From Thermoplasmata archaeon (GTDB lineage: Archaea; Thermoplasmatota; Thermoplasmata; Thermoplasmatales; Thermoplasmataceae): a stretch of DNA of 64,000 nt. The notes under the pieces are model-generated. The model was not told where the DNA came from. It saw nothing but the letters and a program-made list of their open reading frames with translations, and did no database searches. Location of the stretch: contig JAJZZM010000001.1 in NCBI GenBank assembly GCA_021797555.1, forward strand, positions 40,864 to 104,863, given 5' to 3'. The stretch's first letter is position 1; each line of letters opens with the position of its first letter. A program made the position numbers and the translations under genes. Positions 38,346 through 47,028 of this stretch are shown piece by piece.

Positions 38346-39435
38346 CCGCCACTATGGGTAGATTGACTGCTACCCTATTCTTAATGTTCAATGAAGCCAC
38401 ATAATCTGCCTCATTCTTATAGCCACATTTTAAGCACTTAAAATTATCTCTATTATATCTGTTATTTTTATTAATATAATGGCATACAGGACATTCCTGG
38501 CTTGTATATGCAGGATTGATAAAAACAACTGTAATACCCTTCTCCTGTGCCTTATATAATATAAAACTCTTTAACTGATAAAAAGACCATGAATTATGCA
38601 TATATCTGTATTTTTTATTTACAACAGTTTTCTTCCCTATATTTGTTAAATCTTCCATTACTAATATGGAGGAAGTGCCTTCTGCTTTACTGACTATTTC
38701 CTTTGATATTATATGGTCTGTATCTTTCTGGAATCTACTTTCTTTTTTACTGAGCTTCCTTAAATGCCTTTTAGCAGATTTGGTTCCTGCTCTCTGCAAT
38801 TTAGATCTTAAATTTTTATACCTGTTTCTTACCTTCTTTATTTTATTTCCTGTATACTTTCTTCCTGTTGAATCTACTGCTACATTTACTATTCCTAAAT
38901 CTACACCTATTACATTTAATGGATCCTTTATTTCTTTATTTTCTGTATTATAAGGTATTTCAATATAGAAATCATTTTTTCTTTTTATTATATAATACTC
39001 ATTATTTCTATTATGTGGTATGTTTATATCTTCCCTTTTATTATTTATTTTATTCTTTCTTCTTGATATATAATTTAATTTTATCCTTCCATTCAATGCG
39101 CTTATGCTTACAATATTATTATTCTTAAAATTTAATGATCTATTATCCTCTACTAATGCACTGTATTCATTGAAGATATGCATAACCTTTTTATCTATAA
39201 TATATGATTTGCATACATTATCTATTGCCCTTACTGTCAGCTGTGCCGATAGATTAAAATTATCCCTTAAATCACTGTAAATAAATGTCTGTAAAAAATA
39301 CTTATCATATATTTTATTATTAAAAGCATATTCAGAAATATAATTGCATGCACTGTTAAATTCCATGAATGTTTTATTTAAAATATTCTTATTGTTGTTG
39401 CTGGTAATAAGCTTTATTTCAAAGGATTTTAACAT
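38290..39435 (-). CDS. tnpB: TnpB (IS605 OrfB-type RNA-guided nuclease)
   Basis: A 381-residue TnpB. The RuvC-like site is complete: Asp179 in GVDLGIVNVAV, Glu261 in VMEDL, Asp344 in NEADYVASLNI. A zinc finger uses Cys315/Cys318 and Cys334/Cys337 (CPVCH, CLKCG). No tnpA is nearby, so this is an IS1341-type, non-autonomous element. TnpB proteins cut DNA at sites matching the element's flank, favouring its retention. The coding frame is intact, unlike other mobile genes here. The start codon lies inside a perfect palindrome (39431-39458). Ends SSHALA, encoded by the terminal hairpin. Confidence 0.93.
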   Translation of the reverse strand: MLKSFEIKLITSNNNKNILNKTFMEFNSACNYISEYAFNNKIYDKYFLQTFIYSDLRDNFNLSAQLTVRAIDNVCKSYIIDKKVMHIFNEYSALVEDNRSLNFKNNNIVSISALNGRIKLNYISRRKNKINNKREDINIPHNRNNEYYIIKRKNDFYIEIPYNTENKEIKDPLNVIGVDLGIVNVAVDSTGRKYTGNKIKKVRNRYKNLRSKLQRAGTKSAKRHLRKLSKKESRFQKDTDHIISKEIVSKAEGTSSILVMEDLTNIGKKTVVNKKYRYMHNSWSFYQLKSFILYKAQEKGITVVFINPAYTSQECPVCHYINKNNRYNRDNFKCLKCGYKNEADYVASLNIKNRVAVNLPIVAGIIYDRLICPAASSHALA

Positions 39436-39458
39436 TATAATATTAATATTATAATGTT
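39431..39458. promoter_or_regulatory. Perfect 28-base palindrome over the tnpB start codon
   Basis: The sequence 39431-39458 equals its own reverse complement over all 28 bases (half-site AACATTATAATATT). It covers the tnpB ATG (39433-39435) and the preceding TATA-like tract. It could be an operator for self-repression, a hairpin limiting translation, or a folding element near the left terminus. An A/T-only palindrome is easier to get by chance here, but the length is notable. Confidence 0.55.
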
Positions 39459-39596
39459 ATATAAATATTCTTATTTGCCATGTTTAATTACATTTATTCA
39501 AAAAATATTTAATTTATTGTTATTTTAAAAATTACGCCATTCATAAATTCTGAAAATAGTTAATTTTATTAATATTTATTAAATATATGATAATAA

Positions 39597-41177
39597 GTGC
39601 CAGAAATTCATTTACATCGCAAGCTCAGTGGCTTCCTTTCTGGTAGAATGATTTGTGATATATCAGAGTCTTTCGGTTCAGGTGTTGCGTTCCAGTATTC
39701 TTCCGTTGCAGCAATGTTTCTGTCATCGGTATTTTTCTACTTTTTTCTGGCTCATTTATTACCTGTAAATACTGTTGGATCAATATCATTATTATATGCA
39801 ATAATGAATATAATGACAACAGTTTTTATATTTGGTTTATCATACGGTATACAGCATTATTTTTCATACCATCTTGCAAGGAAAAACAATGCTACATTAA
39901 TGAAATTAATAAAAATAACCGCATTATTCGGTTTGATATTAGCAGCAATGGCGTTTCTTTTTATATATTATTTATCGTATTATATAGCAGTAATATTTTT
40001 CCACAGCATTTATTATGAATTATCAATAAAAATAATAGGAATAGCAATAGCAAATTCGGTTTTAATAAATATATTTGCATCAATGCTTTTAGGTTTAAAC
40101 CAGTATAAAAAATATTCATTAATATACATATTTGTATTTACGTTTACATATTTTTTTCCGTTATTTCTTCTGTTTCTTTACGGTAGGGCAATTTACCTTA
40201 TAATGGGAATAGCCATAATAAATACAATAAGCGCATTGATATTTATTTTATATGTTTATAAATTATATAAAAAATTAAGCACGGATAATGGGAATTATCA
40301 GGATGAGCTATATAAAAAGATTATATACTATTCAATTCCATTATTCTTCTCATCAATAATGGGTACAAGTGCAATATATCTTGATAGAATAGTTGTTTCA
40401 TATTTTATTAATTTGTCATATCTTGGAATATACAATTTCGCTTTAATTATTGCATCCGCCGCAACAATTTTGGTTTATCCTGTTTCAAATCTATTAATAC
40501 CAAAATTATCGTCCTTCTTTTCATTAGATAATAAAATAGCATTTAAATCAAGCATTAAAATATTATTAAATATAGTTTCATTAGTATACGTACCTGCGGC
40601 CCTGGGCATAGCAGCATTATCAAGGCCGATATTATATATATTTGCAGGAAAGGCATATGAAATAGCATATATTCCATTGATGATAATAATGTTTGTAACA
40701 TCAATATTTATCGGCGGAATAATATTATCATCTGGTTTATCATTATTATCAAACCTTGTATTATCAATAATATTAATACCAAGATTCAATATAATAGGCG
40801 CATCAATATCATACTCATCAATGAACGCCGTTAATTTTATTATAATATATTATTATGCAAAAAAATTTGAAATAGTGAACTATGATAAATTCAGGTTAAT
40901 AAAAATATGGATAGCATCAATAATAATGTTTATCTCGGTATTCTCGCTTCAGATGTTTATAAATTACAGTTTATTAAATATATTCTTAATGATTGTCATT
41001 GGTACATTAATATATATTGCAGAGATAAAATTATTCAGGCTTGTGAGCTCAGAGGAAATGGACTATGCATTATCAATTATACCTGATAGATTTGGATTTA
41101 TAAAATACATAATGAAGAGCCTTGCATTTCATGACCGACCACAGAGAAATGACAGGGCATTCAGGTTTTTTAAGTAA
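39597..41177 (+). CDS. Wzx-type polysaccharide flippase
   Basis: A 526-residue membrane protein with about twelve to fourteen helices. Typical segments of the MOP/Wzx group are IQHYFSYHLARKNN between helices, YYSIPLFFSSIMGTSAIYLDRIVVSYF (about 250), and the late SNLVLSIILIPRFNIIGASI (about 385). It should move lipid-linked glycans across the membrane, making it the exit step for the island. The start is GTG at 39597, with a TATA tract about 25 bases before. A later ATG at 39648 (MICDISESF) would also fit. A degenerate copy of the 5' region occurs at 16215-16390. Ends with a basic cytoplasmic tail. Confidence 0.9.
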   Translation: MPEIHLHRKLSGFLSGRMICDISESFGSGVAFQYSSVAAMFLSSVFFYFFLAHLLPVNTVGSISLLYAIMNIMTTVFIFGLSYGIQHYFSYHLARKNNATLMKLIKITALFGLILAAMAFLFIYYLSYYIAVIFFHSIYYELSIKIIGIAIANSVLINIFASMLLGLNQYKKYSLIYIFVFTFTYFFPLFLLFLYGRAIYLIMGIAIINTISALIFILYVYKLYKKLSTDNGNYQDELYKKIIYYSIPLFFSSIMGTSAIYLDRIVVSYFINLSYLGIYNFALIIASAATILVYPVSNLLIPKLSSFFSLDNKIAFKSSIKILLNIVSLVYVPAALGIAALSRPILYIFAGKAYEIAYIPLMIIMFVTSIFIGGIILSSGLSLLSNLVLSIILIPRFNIIGASISYSSMNAVNFIIIYYYAKKFEIVNYDKFRLIKIWIASIIMFISVFSLQMFINYSLLNIFLMIVIGTLIYIAEIKLFRLVSSEEMDYALSIIPDRFGFIKYIMKSLAFHDRPQRNDRAFRFFK

Positions 41178-41241
41178 ATTGAAATGGATTATATTTTATA
41201 ATATATAATAACATTTTTATATAAGTGTATGTTTTACATAT

Positions 41242-42024
41242 ATGGTAACCGGTCCATATGCCTTTGAGTTAAAAAAAGCACCAATAAACGCATGGCTATT
41301 TGATGGTGAAAACAAGCTTTTTGAAACAGATAAAGCCACGCTTGAGAATAAACAAATCAGATTGGGCATGGCACCGCATACCCTTACTACAGCAAGGGTA
41401 AAAAATTCAATTTTTATCGCAACAGATAAAAGATTCTTTGGTTTAAAAAGGGATGGCATATTTGGTGATAATTATCTGCCATCCAGTTTGTATACAGGGT
41501 CTGGAAAGAATATTTCAACTGCAAATGCAGATTTTTTTGTTTACGATCCAAAATTTAATGAAAAATTAGATGAGGATGTAAAGCAATATATAATACCAAA
41601 AATAAACGATACGCTTGATGAATTTAATGATAAGGGTTTTTTCGGCAAACGCAAGCAATTAAAAAACGATAAATATGATAAAATAACATCGGATCAATGG
41701 CATCCATTAATGTGGAATATTATAACAAAGGCAGAGCTAAGTAAAGGAGGTATGTTTAAAAATAAAAGCGGCATACTTTTTGATTTTGATTGGGTAATAT
41801 CACCAGCATATGTTGAATACAGGAACAAAATGTTATCAGAAAATCCAAAGTATTTAAAATTCTTCAATGAAATACAGGATGCAAAAAAGGAAAGTTTAAG
41901 CGATAGAATAAATAGCAAGGCATGGTCTATTTTACATAAAGAGTTAGGAATACAGCTAACACTGGGCAATGATGAATATGTAAGCTTATTATATGAGACC
42001 ATATCTAAATATATAAAACAATGA
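41242..42024 (+). CDS. Unknown protein upstream of the vWA cluster
   Basis: A 260-residue soluble protein that I do not recognise. There is no signal peptide or membrane helix. The first 80 residues are beta-rich with ARVKNSIFIATDKRFFGLKR, faintly like a PH-type (bPH) strand pattern. The middle is charged and helical (DEFNDKGFFGKRKQLKNDK), with DQWHPLMWNIITKAELSKGG and LFDFDWVISPAYVEYRNKM later. Codon use is ordinary for the window. It points the same way as the vWA genes 470 bases downstream and has its own TATA tract (TTTTTATATAAG, 41213-41224), so it may belong to the same system. Function unknown. Confidence 0.7.
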   Translation: MVTGPYAFELKKAPINAWLFDGENKLFETDKATLENKQIRLGMAPHTLTTARVKNSIFIATDKRFFGLKRDGIFGDNYLPSSLYTGSGKNISTANADFFVYDPKFNEKLDEDVKQYIIPKINDTLDEFNDKGFFGKRKQLKNDKYDKITSDQWHPLMWNIITKAELSKGGMFKNKSGILFDFDWVISPAYVEYRNKMLSENPKYLKFFNEIQDAKKESLSDRINSKAWSILHKELGIQLTLGNDEYVSLLYETISKYIKQ

Positions 42025-42429
42025 TTAATTTTAAAATAGATATTTATTATTTCTAAAATGTGATCTGCCTTATGCATTTTGGTCTCATTATTCATTAAAA
42101 AACTTGCACTTATATAAGTTATTTTAACTCCTTTCAGTGTATTGCTTATTTATAAAGGCTTATATTCCCAAAGCTTCTAGATATTCAATAAGATTGAAGC
42201 TTTAATTTAAGTGCCCCCTATTATTCCTCTTATTATAATATTTATTAAAATATATTTTATGGATATTTTTATTCCAGAAATTTATTCACATCATAAATTA
42301 GTTGGCCTTACTTCTGTTAATTGATTTGTAAATATTTGCAATTTAGGAATATATTAATACTAAATAGAATTTAAGCTTTATAATTAATATTATAGGCGTT
42401 TTAAAAATTTAAATAATATATTTATAATA
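42025..42429. other. Gap before the vWA cluster
   Basis: About 400 bases. An inverted pair AAGCTTCTAGATATTCAAT / ATTGAAGCTT around 42169-42205 could form a hairpin after the preceding gene, possibly a terminator. Nothing else stands out. Confidence 0.35.
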
Positions 42430-42491
42430 TTTTATATTACTTAATAAATAATACAATAAAAGTTTTTATATTAATAAATATTAATATATTT
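42430..42491 (+). promoter_or_regulatory. Conserved promoter, vWA copy 1
   Basis: A block of about 60 bases repeated before each of the four vWA genes. Core elements are TTTTATATTAcTT, TAAATAATAc, an A-run, and TTTTTATATTAATAAAT, whose first T is 29 bases before the ATG, so the transcript should be leaderless. Conservation extends upstream of the TATA box, which suggests a bound regulator as well as TBP/TFB sites. Confidence 0.7.
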
Positions 42492-43187
42492 ATGGATGAT
42501 AAATATATAAAGGGAAAGAAATTAAACTCTTTGAAGTACCCAACTGAACTGAAGTGCCCTGTTGTGATTCTTTTGGACACTTCTAATTCCATGGCAGGTG
42601 AAAAAATAAATTCTCTTAATTCAGGCATTAATTTGCTTATAAATACTCTTAAAAATGATGAAATTGCACATAAAAGGGTTGAGCTTTCAATAGTCAGCTT
42701 TAACAGTGTTGTTGATGTAATACAGGATTTTGCCGTTGTGGATGATATATATCCTGTGGAGTTAAATGCTTCTGGCTCCACATCAATGGGAGAAGCTATA
42801 CTGAAAGGTATTGATTTAATTTCAAAAAGAAAGGAGATATACAAATCAAACGGCATAGATTATAACATGCCAGTGATATGGCTTATTACCGATGGAGAGC
42901 CAACAGATATAGTACCAAATGACGATATGTGGAAAAATGTTGTTAAATCAGTACATGAAGGCGAAAGACAGCGTGAATTTGCATTCCTTGCAACATATTT
43001 TGATGGGGCTGATATATCAATACTTGCAGAAATAAGTATAAGAGAGCCTGTTAAATTAAATGGAATAAATTTTAAAGATGTTTTTCTATGGCTATGCGAT
43101 TATTCTGTGATATTTTCATATTCCAGTATAAACGATATTATTCTTTCTCCTCCAAATGAGTGGGGAACAATAGATCCTGATAAATAA
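42492..43187 (+). CDS. TerY-like vWA protein, copy 1
   Basis: A 231-residue soluble vWA domain protein. The metal-ion adhesion site is complete: Asp29-x-Ser31-x-Ser33 in LLDTSNSMAGEKI, Thr97 in ASGSTSMGEA, and Asp134 in LITDGEPTD, the DGEPTD form typical of TerY. TerY proteins act as metal-dependent adaptors that bring kinase, phosphatase and targets together in the Ter stress systems. The last 60 residues (from DVFLWLCDYSVIFSY) diverge from the other copies. Own promoter; ends 230 bases before copy 2. Confidence 0.9.
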   Translation: MDDKYIKGKKLNSLKYPTELKCPVVILLDTSNSMAGEKINSLNSGINLLINTLKNDEIAHKRVELSIVSFNSVVDVIQDFAVVDDIYPVELNASGSTSMGEAILKGIDLISKRKEIYKSNGIDYNMPVIWLITDGEPTDIVPNDDMWKNVVKSVHEGERQREFAFLATYFDGADISILAEISIREPVKLNGINFKDVFLWLCDYSVIFSYSSINDIILSPPNEWGTIDPDK

Positions 43188-43354
43188 TTTTATATATTTA
43201 TCTTTTTTATCTGTAATGGTTTATTTAATTTGCTTGTGCTATTATTGACAATAATTATTTAAATAATACTTTTTCTTGTTTATCGGTGTTTTAATTTTTA
43301 ATAAGATTTAATTCTATTCATATATTTATTCATATATTATTTGTTTTTATTAAA

Positions 43355-43416
43355 TTTTATATTACTTAATAAATAATACAATAAAAGTTTTTATATTAAT
43401 AAATCTTAACATACTT
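43355..43416 (+). promoter_or_regulatory. Conserved promoter, vWA copy 2
   Basis: Nearly identical to the promoter of copy 1: TTTTATATTACTTAATAAAT, the A-rich spacer and TTTTTATATTAATAAAT are unchanged, while the surrounding sequence is not related. The TATA-to-ATG distance is the same. Confidence 0.7.
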
Positions 43417-44079
43417 ATGGATAATGAACACATAAAAGTCGATCACACAAAAGGACCAAAATTTCCTGTTGTGCTTCTTTTAGACACATCAAGTTCCATG
43501 GCAGGTGAAAAAATTAATTCTCTTAATTCAGGTGTTAATCTTCTTATAAATACACTTAATAAAGACGATGTTCCATTTAAATGGATGGAGTTTTGCATAG
43601 TCAGTTTCAATACAAATGTTGATGTAATACAGGATTTTGCCGTTGTGGATGATATGCCTGTTGTAAATTTAAATGCTTCAGGTTCCACATCAATGGGAGA
43701 AGCTATACTGAAAGGTATTGATTTAATATCAAAAAGAAAAGCAGCATATAAATCAAGTGGCATAGATTATTACAGGCCATGGATATGGCTTATTACCGAT
43801 GGTGAGCCAACAGATTATTCAGAAACTATGAGGAATAATGTTATTAAATCTGTTCATGACGGCGAAAACAACCATAATTTTGTATTCTTTGCAGTAGGCG
43901 TAGAAGGGGCAGATATGCAAACTCTTTCAGAAATAAGTGTAAGAGAGCCTTTTAAATTAAATCAAATAAATTTTGAGGATATGTTTGCATTTCACACATG
44001 CCCATCATTATCAAACTATGGGGAAAATGATCATATATTAATATCCCCTCCTGATTGGAAAAATATAAATTCTAAATAA
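43417..44079 (+). CDS. TerY-like vWA protein, copy 2
   Basis: A 220-residue vWA protein with the metal site Asp23-x-Ser25-x-Ser27 (LLDTSSSMAGEKI), Thr91 (ASGSTSMGEA) and Asp128 (LITDGEPTD). The N-terminus is shorter than in the other three (DHTKGPKFP replaces the LNPVIRHPTE segment). Residues 45-65 (NKDDVPFKWMEFC) and the tail (FAFHTCPSLSNYGEND) are its own, but the DNA from about 43670 to 43950 is essentially identical to copy 4. It is the likely donor or recipient of gene conversion. Confidence 0.9.
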   Translation: MDNEHIKVDHTKGPKFPVVLLLDTSSSMAGEKINSLNSGVNLLINTLNKDDVPFKWMEFCIVSFNTNVDVIQDFAVVDDMPVVNLNASGSTSMGEAILKGIDLISKRKAAYKSSGIDYYRPWIWLITDGEPTDYSETMRNNVIKSVHDGENNHNFVFFAVGVEGADMQTLSEISVREPFKLNQINFEDMFAFHTCPSLSNYGENDHILISPPDWKNINSK

Positions 44080-44248
44080 ATATAATTAATATTAAATAAA
44101 TTTGATTGATTTATATTTTAAAATTTATAACAATGTTTTATTTTGGATATTGATCATTGAGCACAACTAAAATGATATATATTAACCTTATATCATAATT
44201 ATTATTTCAATTGAAAGCTTTATTTTACGACTTTTATGATATGTATAA

Positions 44249-44470
44249 TTTGCCATATTTTGATATGGCCTTATCTTTATAGAAATTTAGATTTAATAGA
44301 TAAAAAATATTTAGAAAAATGAATTTTTAAATTTTATATTAAATTGAATATTTAATTTAAAATAGCATTAAATAAATATTGGATTAAATATAATAATTAT
44401 CTATATTTATATTTTATATATATTATTTATATCTATTTAAATTTATTTAACATAAAATGACCATAACCAA
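44249..44470 (+). repeat. Dispersed AT-rich repeat, copy R1
   Basis: About 220 bases shared with 50768-51006 (reverse orientation) and 61253-61440. Landmarks are AGAAATTTAGATTTAA, ATTTAGAAAAATGAATTTTT, AAATTTTATATTAA, TTAAATAAATATTGGATTAAA and the end CATAAAATGACCATAACCAA. No open frame and no clear terminal inverted repeats. It lies in the 475-base gap between vWA copies 2 and 3, just ahead of the copy 3 promoter. Confidence 0.7.
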
Positions 44471-44491
44471 TGTTTATTATTTTACATTGTT

Positions 44492-44554
44492 GTTTTATAT
44501 TATTTCATAAATAATATCACAAAAATTTTTATATTAATAAATCTTAACATATTT
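44492..44554 (+). promoter_or_regulatory. Conserved promoter, vWA copy 3
   Basis: Same arrangement as the other copies, of the subtype shared with copy 4: TTTTATATTATTTCATAAAT, AATATCACAAAAATTT, then TTTTTATATTAATAAAT. The two subtypes (1/2 and 3/4) differ at the same positions, suggesting pairwise duplication. Confidence 0.7.
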
Positions 44555-45325
44555 ATGGATAAGGAATATATAAAAGGAGAAAGATTAAACCCGGTGATAA
44601 GGCACCCAACGGAGCCAAAATGCCCTGTTGTCCTGCTTATAGATACATCAGAATCCATGGCAGGTGAAAAAATAAATTCTCTTAATTCAGGCGTTAATTT
44701 GCTTATAAATACTCTTAAAAATGATGAAATTGCACATAAAAGGGTTGAGCTTTCAATAGTCAGCTTTAACAGTGTTGTTGATGTAATACAGGATTTTGCC
44801 GTTGTGGATGATATGCCTGTTGTAAATTTAAATGCTTCAGGATTTACATCAATGGGCCAGGCTATAATAACTGGAATTGATTTAATTTCAACCAGAAAGG
44901 AAATATACAAATCAGGAGGCATAGATTATTACAGGCCGTGGATATGGCTTATTACCGATGGTGAGCCAACAGATATGGGGCCACGTAATGGGAAATATTA
45001 TGAAACATATGATGATGTAACAGCATCAGGAGAATCTATAAATATGCCAGAATCATTCTTTGAAACATGGGATAATGTTATTAAATCTGTTCATGACGGC
45101 GAAAACAAACATAATTTTGCATTCTTTGCAGTAGGCGTAGAAGGGGCAGATATGCAAACTCTTTCAGAAATAAGTGTAAGGGCCCCTGTTAAATTAAATG
45201 GAGTGAATTTCAAAGATATGTTTCTATGGCTAAGTAAAAGTTTGTCTAATATATCACACTCAGGAACAAATGATCAGATTTCGCTGTCTTCTCCTGATAT
45301 CTGGGGAAAAATAACTCCTAAATAA
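44555..45325 (+). CDS. TerY-like vWA protein, copy 3
   Basis: A 256-residue vWA protein, the longest copy. Metal site: Asp30-x-Ser32-x-Ser34 (LIDTSESMAGEKI), Thr98 (ASGFTSMGQA, Phe replacing the usual Ser) and LITDGEPTD. It has an insertion of about 25 residues after DGEPTD (GPRNGKYYETYDDVTASGES) that the other copies lack. Many bacterial TerY proteins have extra sequence here, so this may be the ancestral form. The rest of the C-terminus is close to copy 4. Soluble, with no signal peptide. Confidence 0.9.
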   Translation: MDKEYIKGERLNPVIRHPTEPKCPVVLLIDTSESMAGEKINSLNSGVNLLINTLKNDEIAHKRVELSIVSFNSVVDVIQDFAVVDDMPVVNLNASGFTSMGQAIITGIDLISTRKEIYKSGGIDYYRPWIWLITDGEPTDMGPRNGKYYETYDDVTASGESINMPESFFETWDNVIKSVHDGENKHNFAFFAVGVEGADMQTLSEISVRAPVKLNGVNFKDMFLWLSKSLSNISHSGTNDQISLSSPDIWGKITPK

Positions 45326-45500
45326 ATTATAAATTTTTATATATATTTATCTTTTTATTTAATAATTTATTTACTGTATTATTTATATAAATAGTTATTC
45401 AGATAATATTTTTTCTGATTTATTATTTTAATTTTTTAATCTTCATAGCTATATTTAAGCAATTTTAAAAAACTTCAATTATATAAACATAATATTTATT

Positions 45501-45562
45501 TTTTATATTATTTCATAAATAATATCACAAAAATTTTTATATTAATAAATCTTAACATACTT
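45501..45562 (+). promoter_or_regulatory. Conserved promoter, vWA copy 4
   Basis: Essentially the same as the copy 3 promoter, with one or two changes in 60 bases. It likely drives copy 4 together with the phosphatase and kinase genes, which follow without room for another promoter. Confidence 0.7.
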
Positions 45563-46249
45563 ATGGATAAGGAATATATAAAAGGAGAAAGATTAAACCC
45601 GGTGATAAGGCACCCAACTGAATCAAAATGCCCTGTTGTACTTCTTTTAGACACGTCAACTTCTATGTCTGGAGGAAAAATTAATTCTCTTAATTCAGGC
45701 GTTAATTTGCTTATAAATACTCTTAAAAATGATGAAATTGCACATAAAAGGGTTGAGCTTTCAATAGTCAGCTTTAACAGTGTTGTTGATGTAATACAGG
45801 ATTTTGCCGTTGTGGATGATATGCCTGTTGTAAATTTAAATGCTTCAGGTTCCACATCAATGGGAGAAGCTATACTGAAAGGTATTGATTTAATATCAAA
45901 AAGAAAAGCAGCATATAAATCAAGTGGCATAGATTATTACAGGCCATGGATATGGCTTATTACCGATGGTGAGCCAACAGATTATTCAGAAACTATGAGG
46001 AATAATGTTATTAAATCTGTTCATGACGGCGAAAACAACCATAATTTTGTATTCTTTGCAGTAGGCGTAGAAGGGGCAGATATGCAAACTCTTTCAGAAA
46101 TAAGTGTAAGGGCCCCTGTTAAATTAAATGGAGTGAATTTCAAAGATATGTTTGAATGGCTAAGCAAAAGTTTATCAACAGTATCTCATGGAAAAATAAA
46201 TGATCAGATATCGCTATCTAAACCTGGTTGGGGAACTATAAATCCGTAA
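45563..46249 (+). CDS. TerY-like vWA protein, copy 4
   Basis: A 228-residue vWA protein and a visible mosaic. The N-terminus (KGERLNPVIRHPTE) and the block through NLNASG match copy 3. The stretch from about 45850 to 46110, including SKRKAAYKSSGIDYYRPWIW and the short DYSETMRNNVIKS loop, matches copy 2. The tail (RAPVKLNGVNFKDMF) again matches copy 3. The metal site is DTSTSMSGGKI, with a Gly replacing the Glu of AGEK. It ends 20 bases before the phosphatase start, so it is the copy most tightly coupled to the enzymes. Confidence 0.9.
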   Translation: MDKEYIKGERLNPVIRHPTESKCPVVLLLDTSTSMSGGKINSLNSGVNLLINTLKNDEIAHKRVELSIVSFNSVVDVIQDFAVVDDMPVVNLNASGSTSMGEAILKGIDLISKRKAAYKSSGIDYYRPWIWLITDGEPTDYSETMRNNVIKSVHDGENNHNFVFFAVGVEGADMQTLSEISVRAPVKLNGVNFKDMFEWLSKSLSTVSHGKINDQISLSKPGWGTINP

Positions 46250-46269
46250 TAAAATTCATGGTGGTATTT

Positions 46270-47028
46270 ATGTCATATTTAATTTTTGGTTCATCTGTTA
46301 TAGGTCAATCACATATAGCCATGAAAAGGGGAATAGACGATGCATATGGATTTTTACAGAAAGATGATTCTGCGATATTAATTGTTGCGGATGGTGCAGG
46401 CAGTGCAAAATACAGCAAATACGGGGCAGAAAAGATTGTCTATTCCTTTAAATATAAATTTGAAAACTCTGATTATAAATCATGCCCGGAAAAATTTATA
46501 ATTGAAACAACAGAATATGCAAGAAATGAAATAGAAAAAATGGCATCTAATGGCCTTGATAATATAAAAAAGGAGTATATAAAATCATATAAAGATTTTG
46601 CATCAACAATGATTGTTGTCCTTGCAATAGGAAATAAATGGTATGCAGGCCATATAGGCGATGGCGCTTCTGTCAGATCGTACAATAATAAATTTGATAT
46701 TATTTCTCCTCCATATGAATCTGAATATGTTAATGAAACAGTATTTATAACCTCGGACAATTATAAAAAATTTTTAAATATTACAAGCGGCGATAATTTT
46801 AATGAGATATATGCATTCACAGACGGCATACAGCGTGGTGTTATTGATGTTAATAATGGGATTCAAAAGCCATTTGAGCCATTTTTTAAATACTTATCAA
46901 ATTTTGCGTTATCTGTTGATAATGTGGATGAGGCATCAAATAATATAAATGATATGTTATTAAATAAATTCAGTGAAATTTCAGATGATGATAAAACCTT
47001 GGTTATAATGGTGAATAAAGGTGAATAA
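46270..47028 (+). CDS. PP2C-type protein phosphatase of a TerY-P triad
   Basis: A 252-residue PP2C_2-type serine/threonine phosphatase. The start at 46270 (MSYLIFGSSVIGQSH) is chosen because GGTGGT precedes it and SSVIGQSHI is the family's natural first strand. ATG 46258 and TTG 46228 are possible longer starts, the latter overlapping the vWA gene. Metal-binding Asp residues: Asp41 in VADGAGSA, Asp131 in GHIGDGAS, Asp185 in FTDGIQRG, and a final Asp in DDDKTLVIM. Predicted to reverse phosphorylation by the kinase encoded next. Its stop overlaps the kinase GTG start by eight bases. Confidence 0.92.
   Translation: MSYLIFGSSVIGQSHIAMKRGIDDAYGFLQKDDSAILIVADGAGSAKYSKYGAEKIVYSFKYKFENSDYKSCPEKFIIETTEYARNEIEKMASNGLDNIKKEYIKSYKDFASTMIVVLAIGNKWYAGHIGDGASVRSYNNKFDIISPPYESEYVNETVFITSDNYKKFLNITSGDNFNEIYAFTDGIQRGVIDVNNGIQKPFEPFFKYLSNFALSVDNVDEASNNINDMLLNKFSEISDDDKTLVIMVNKGE

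Noticed and set aside
42437..45930. Four similar antisense frames (about 106-140 codons) opposite the vWA genes
   Set aside because: They are similar only because the vWA genes are; each overlaps the strongly conserved vWA core in the opposite direction.
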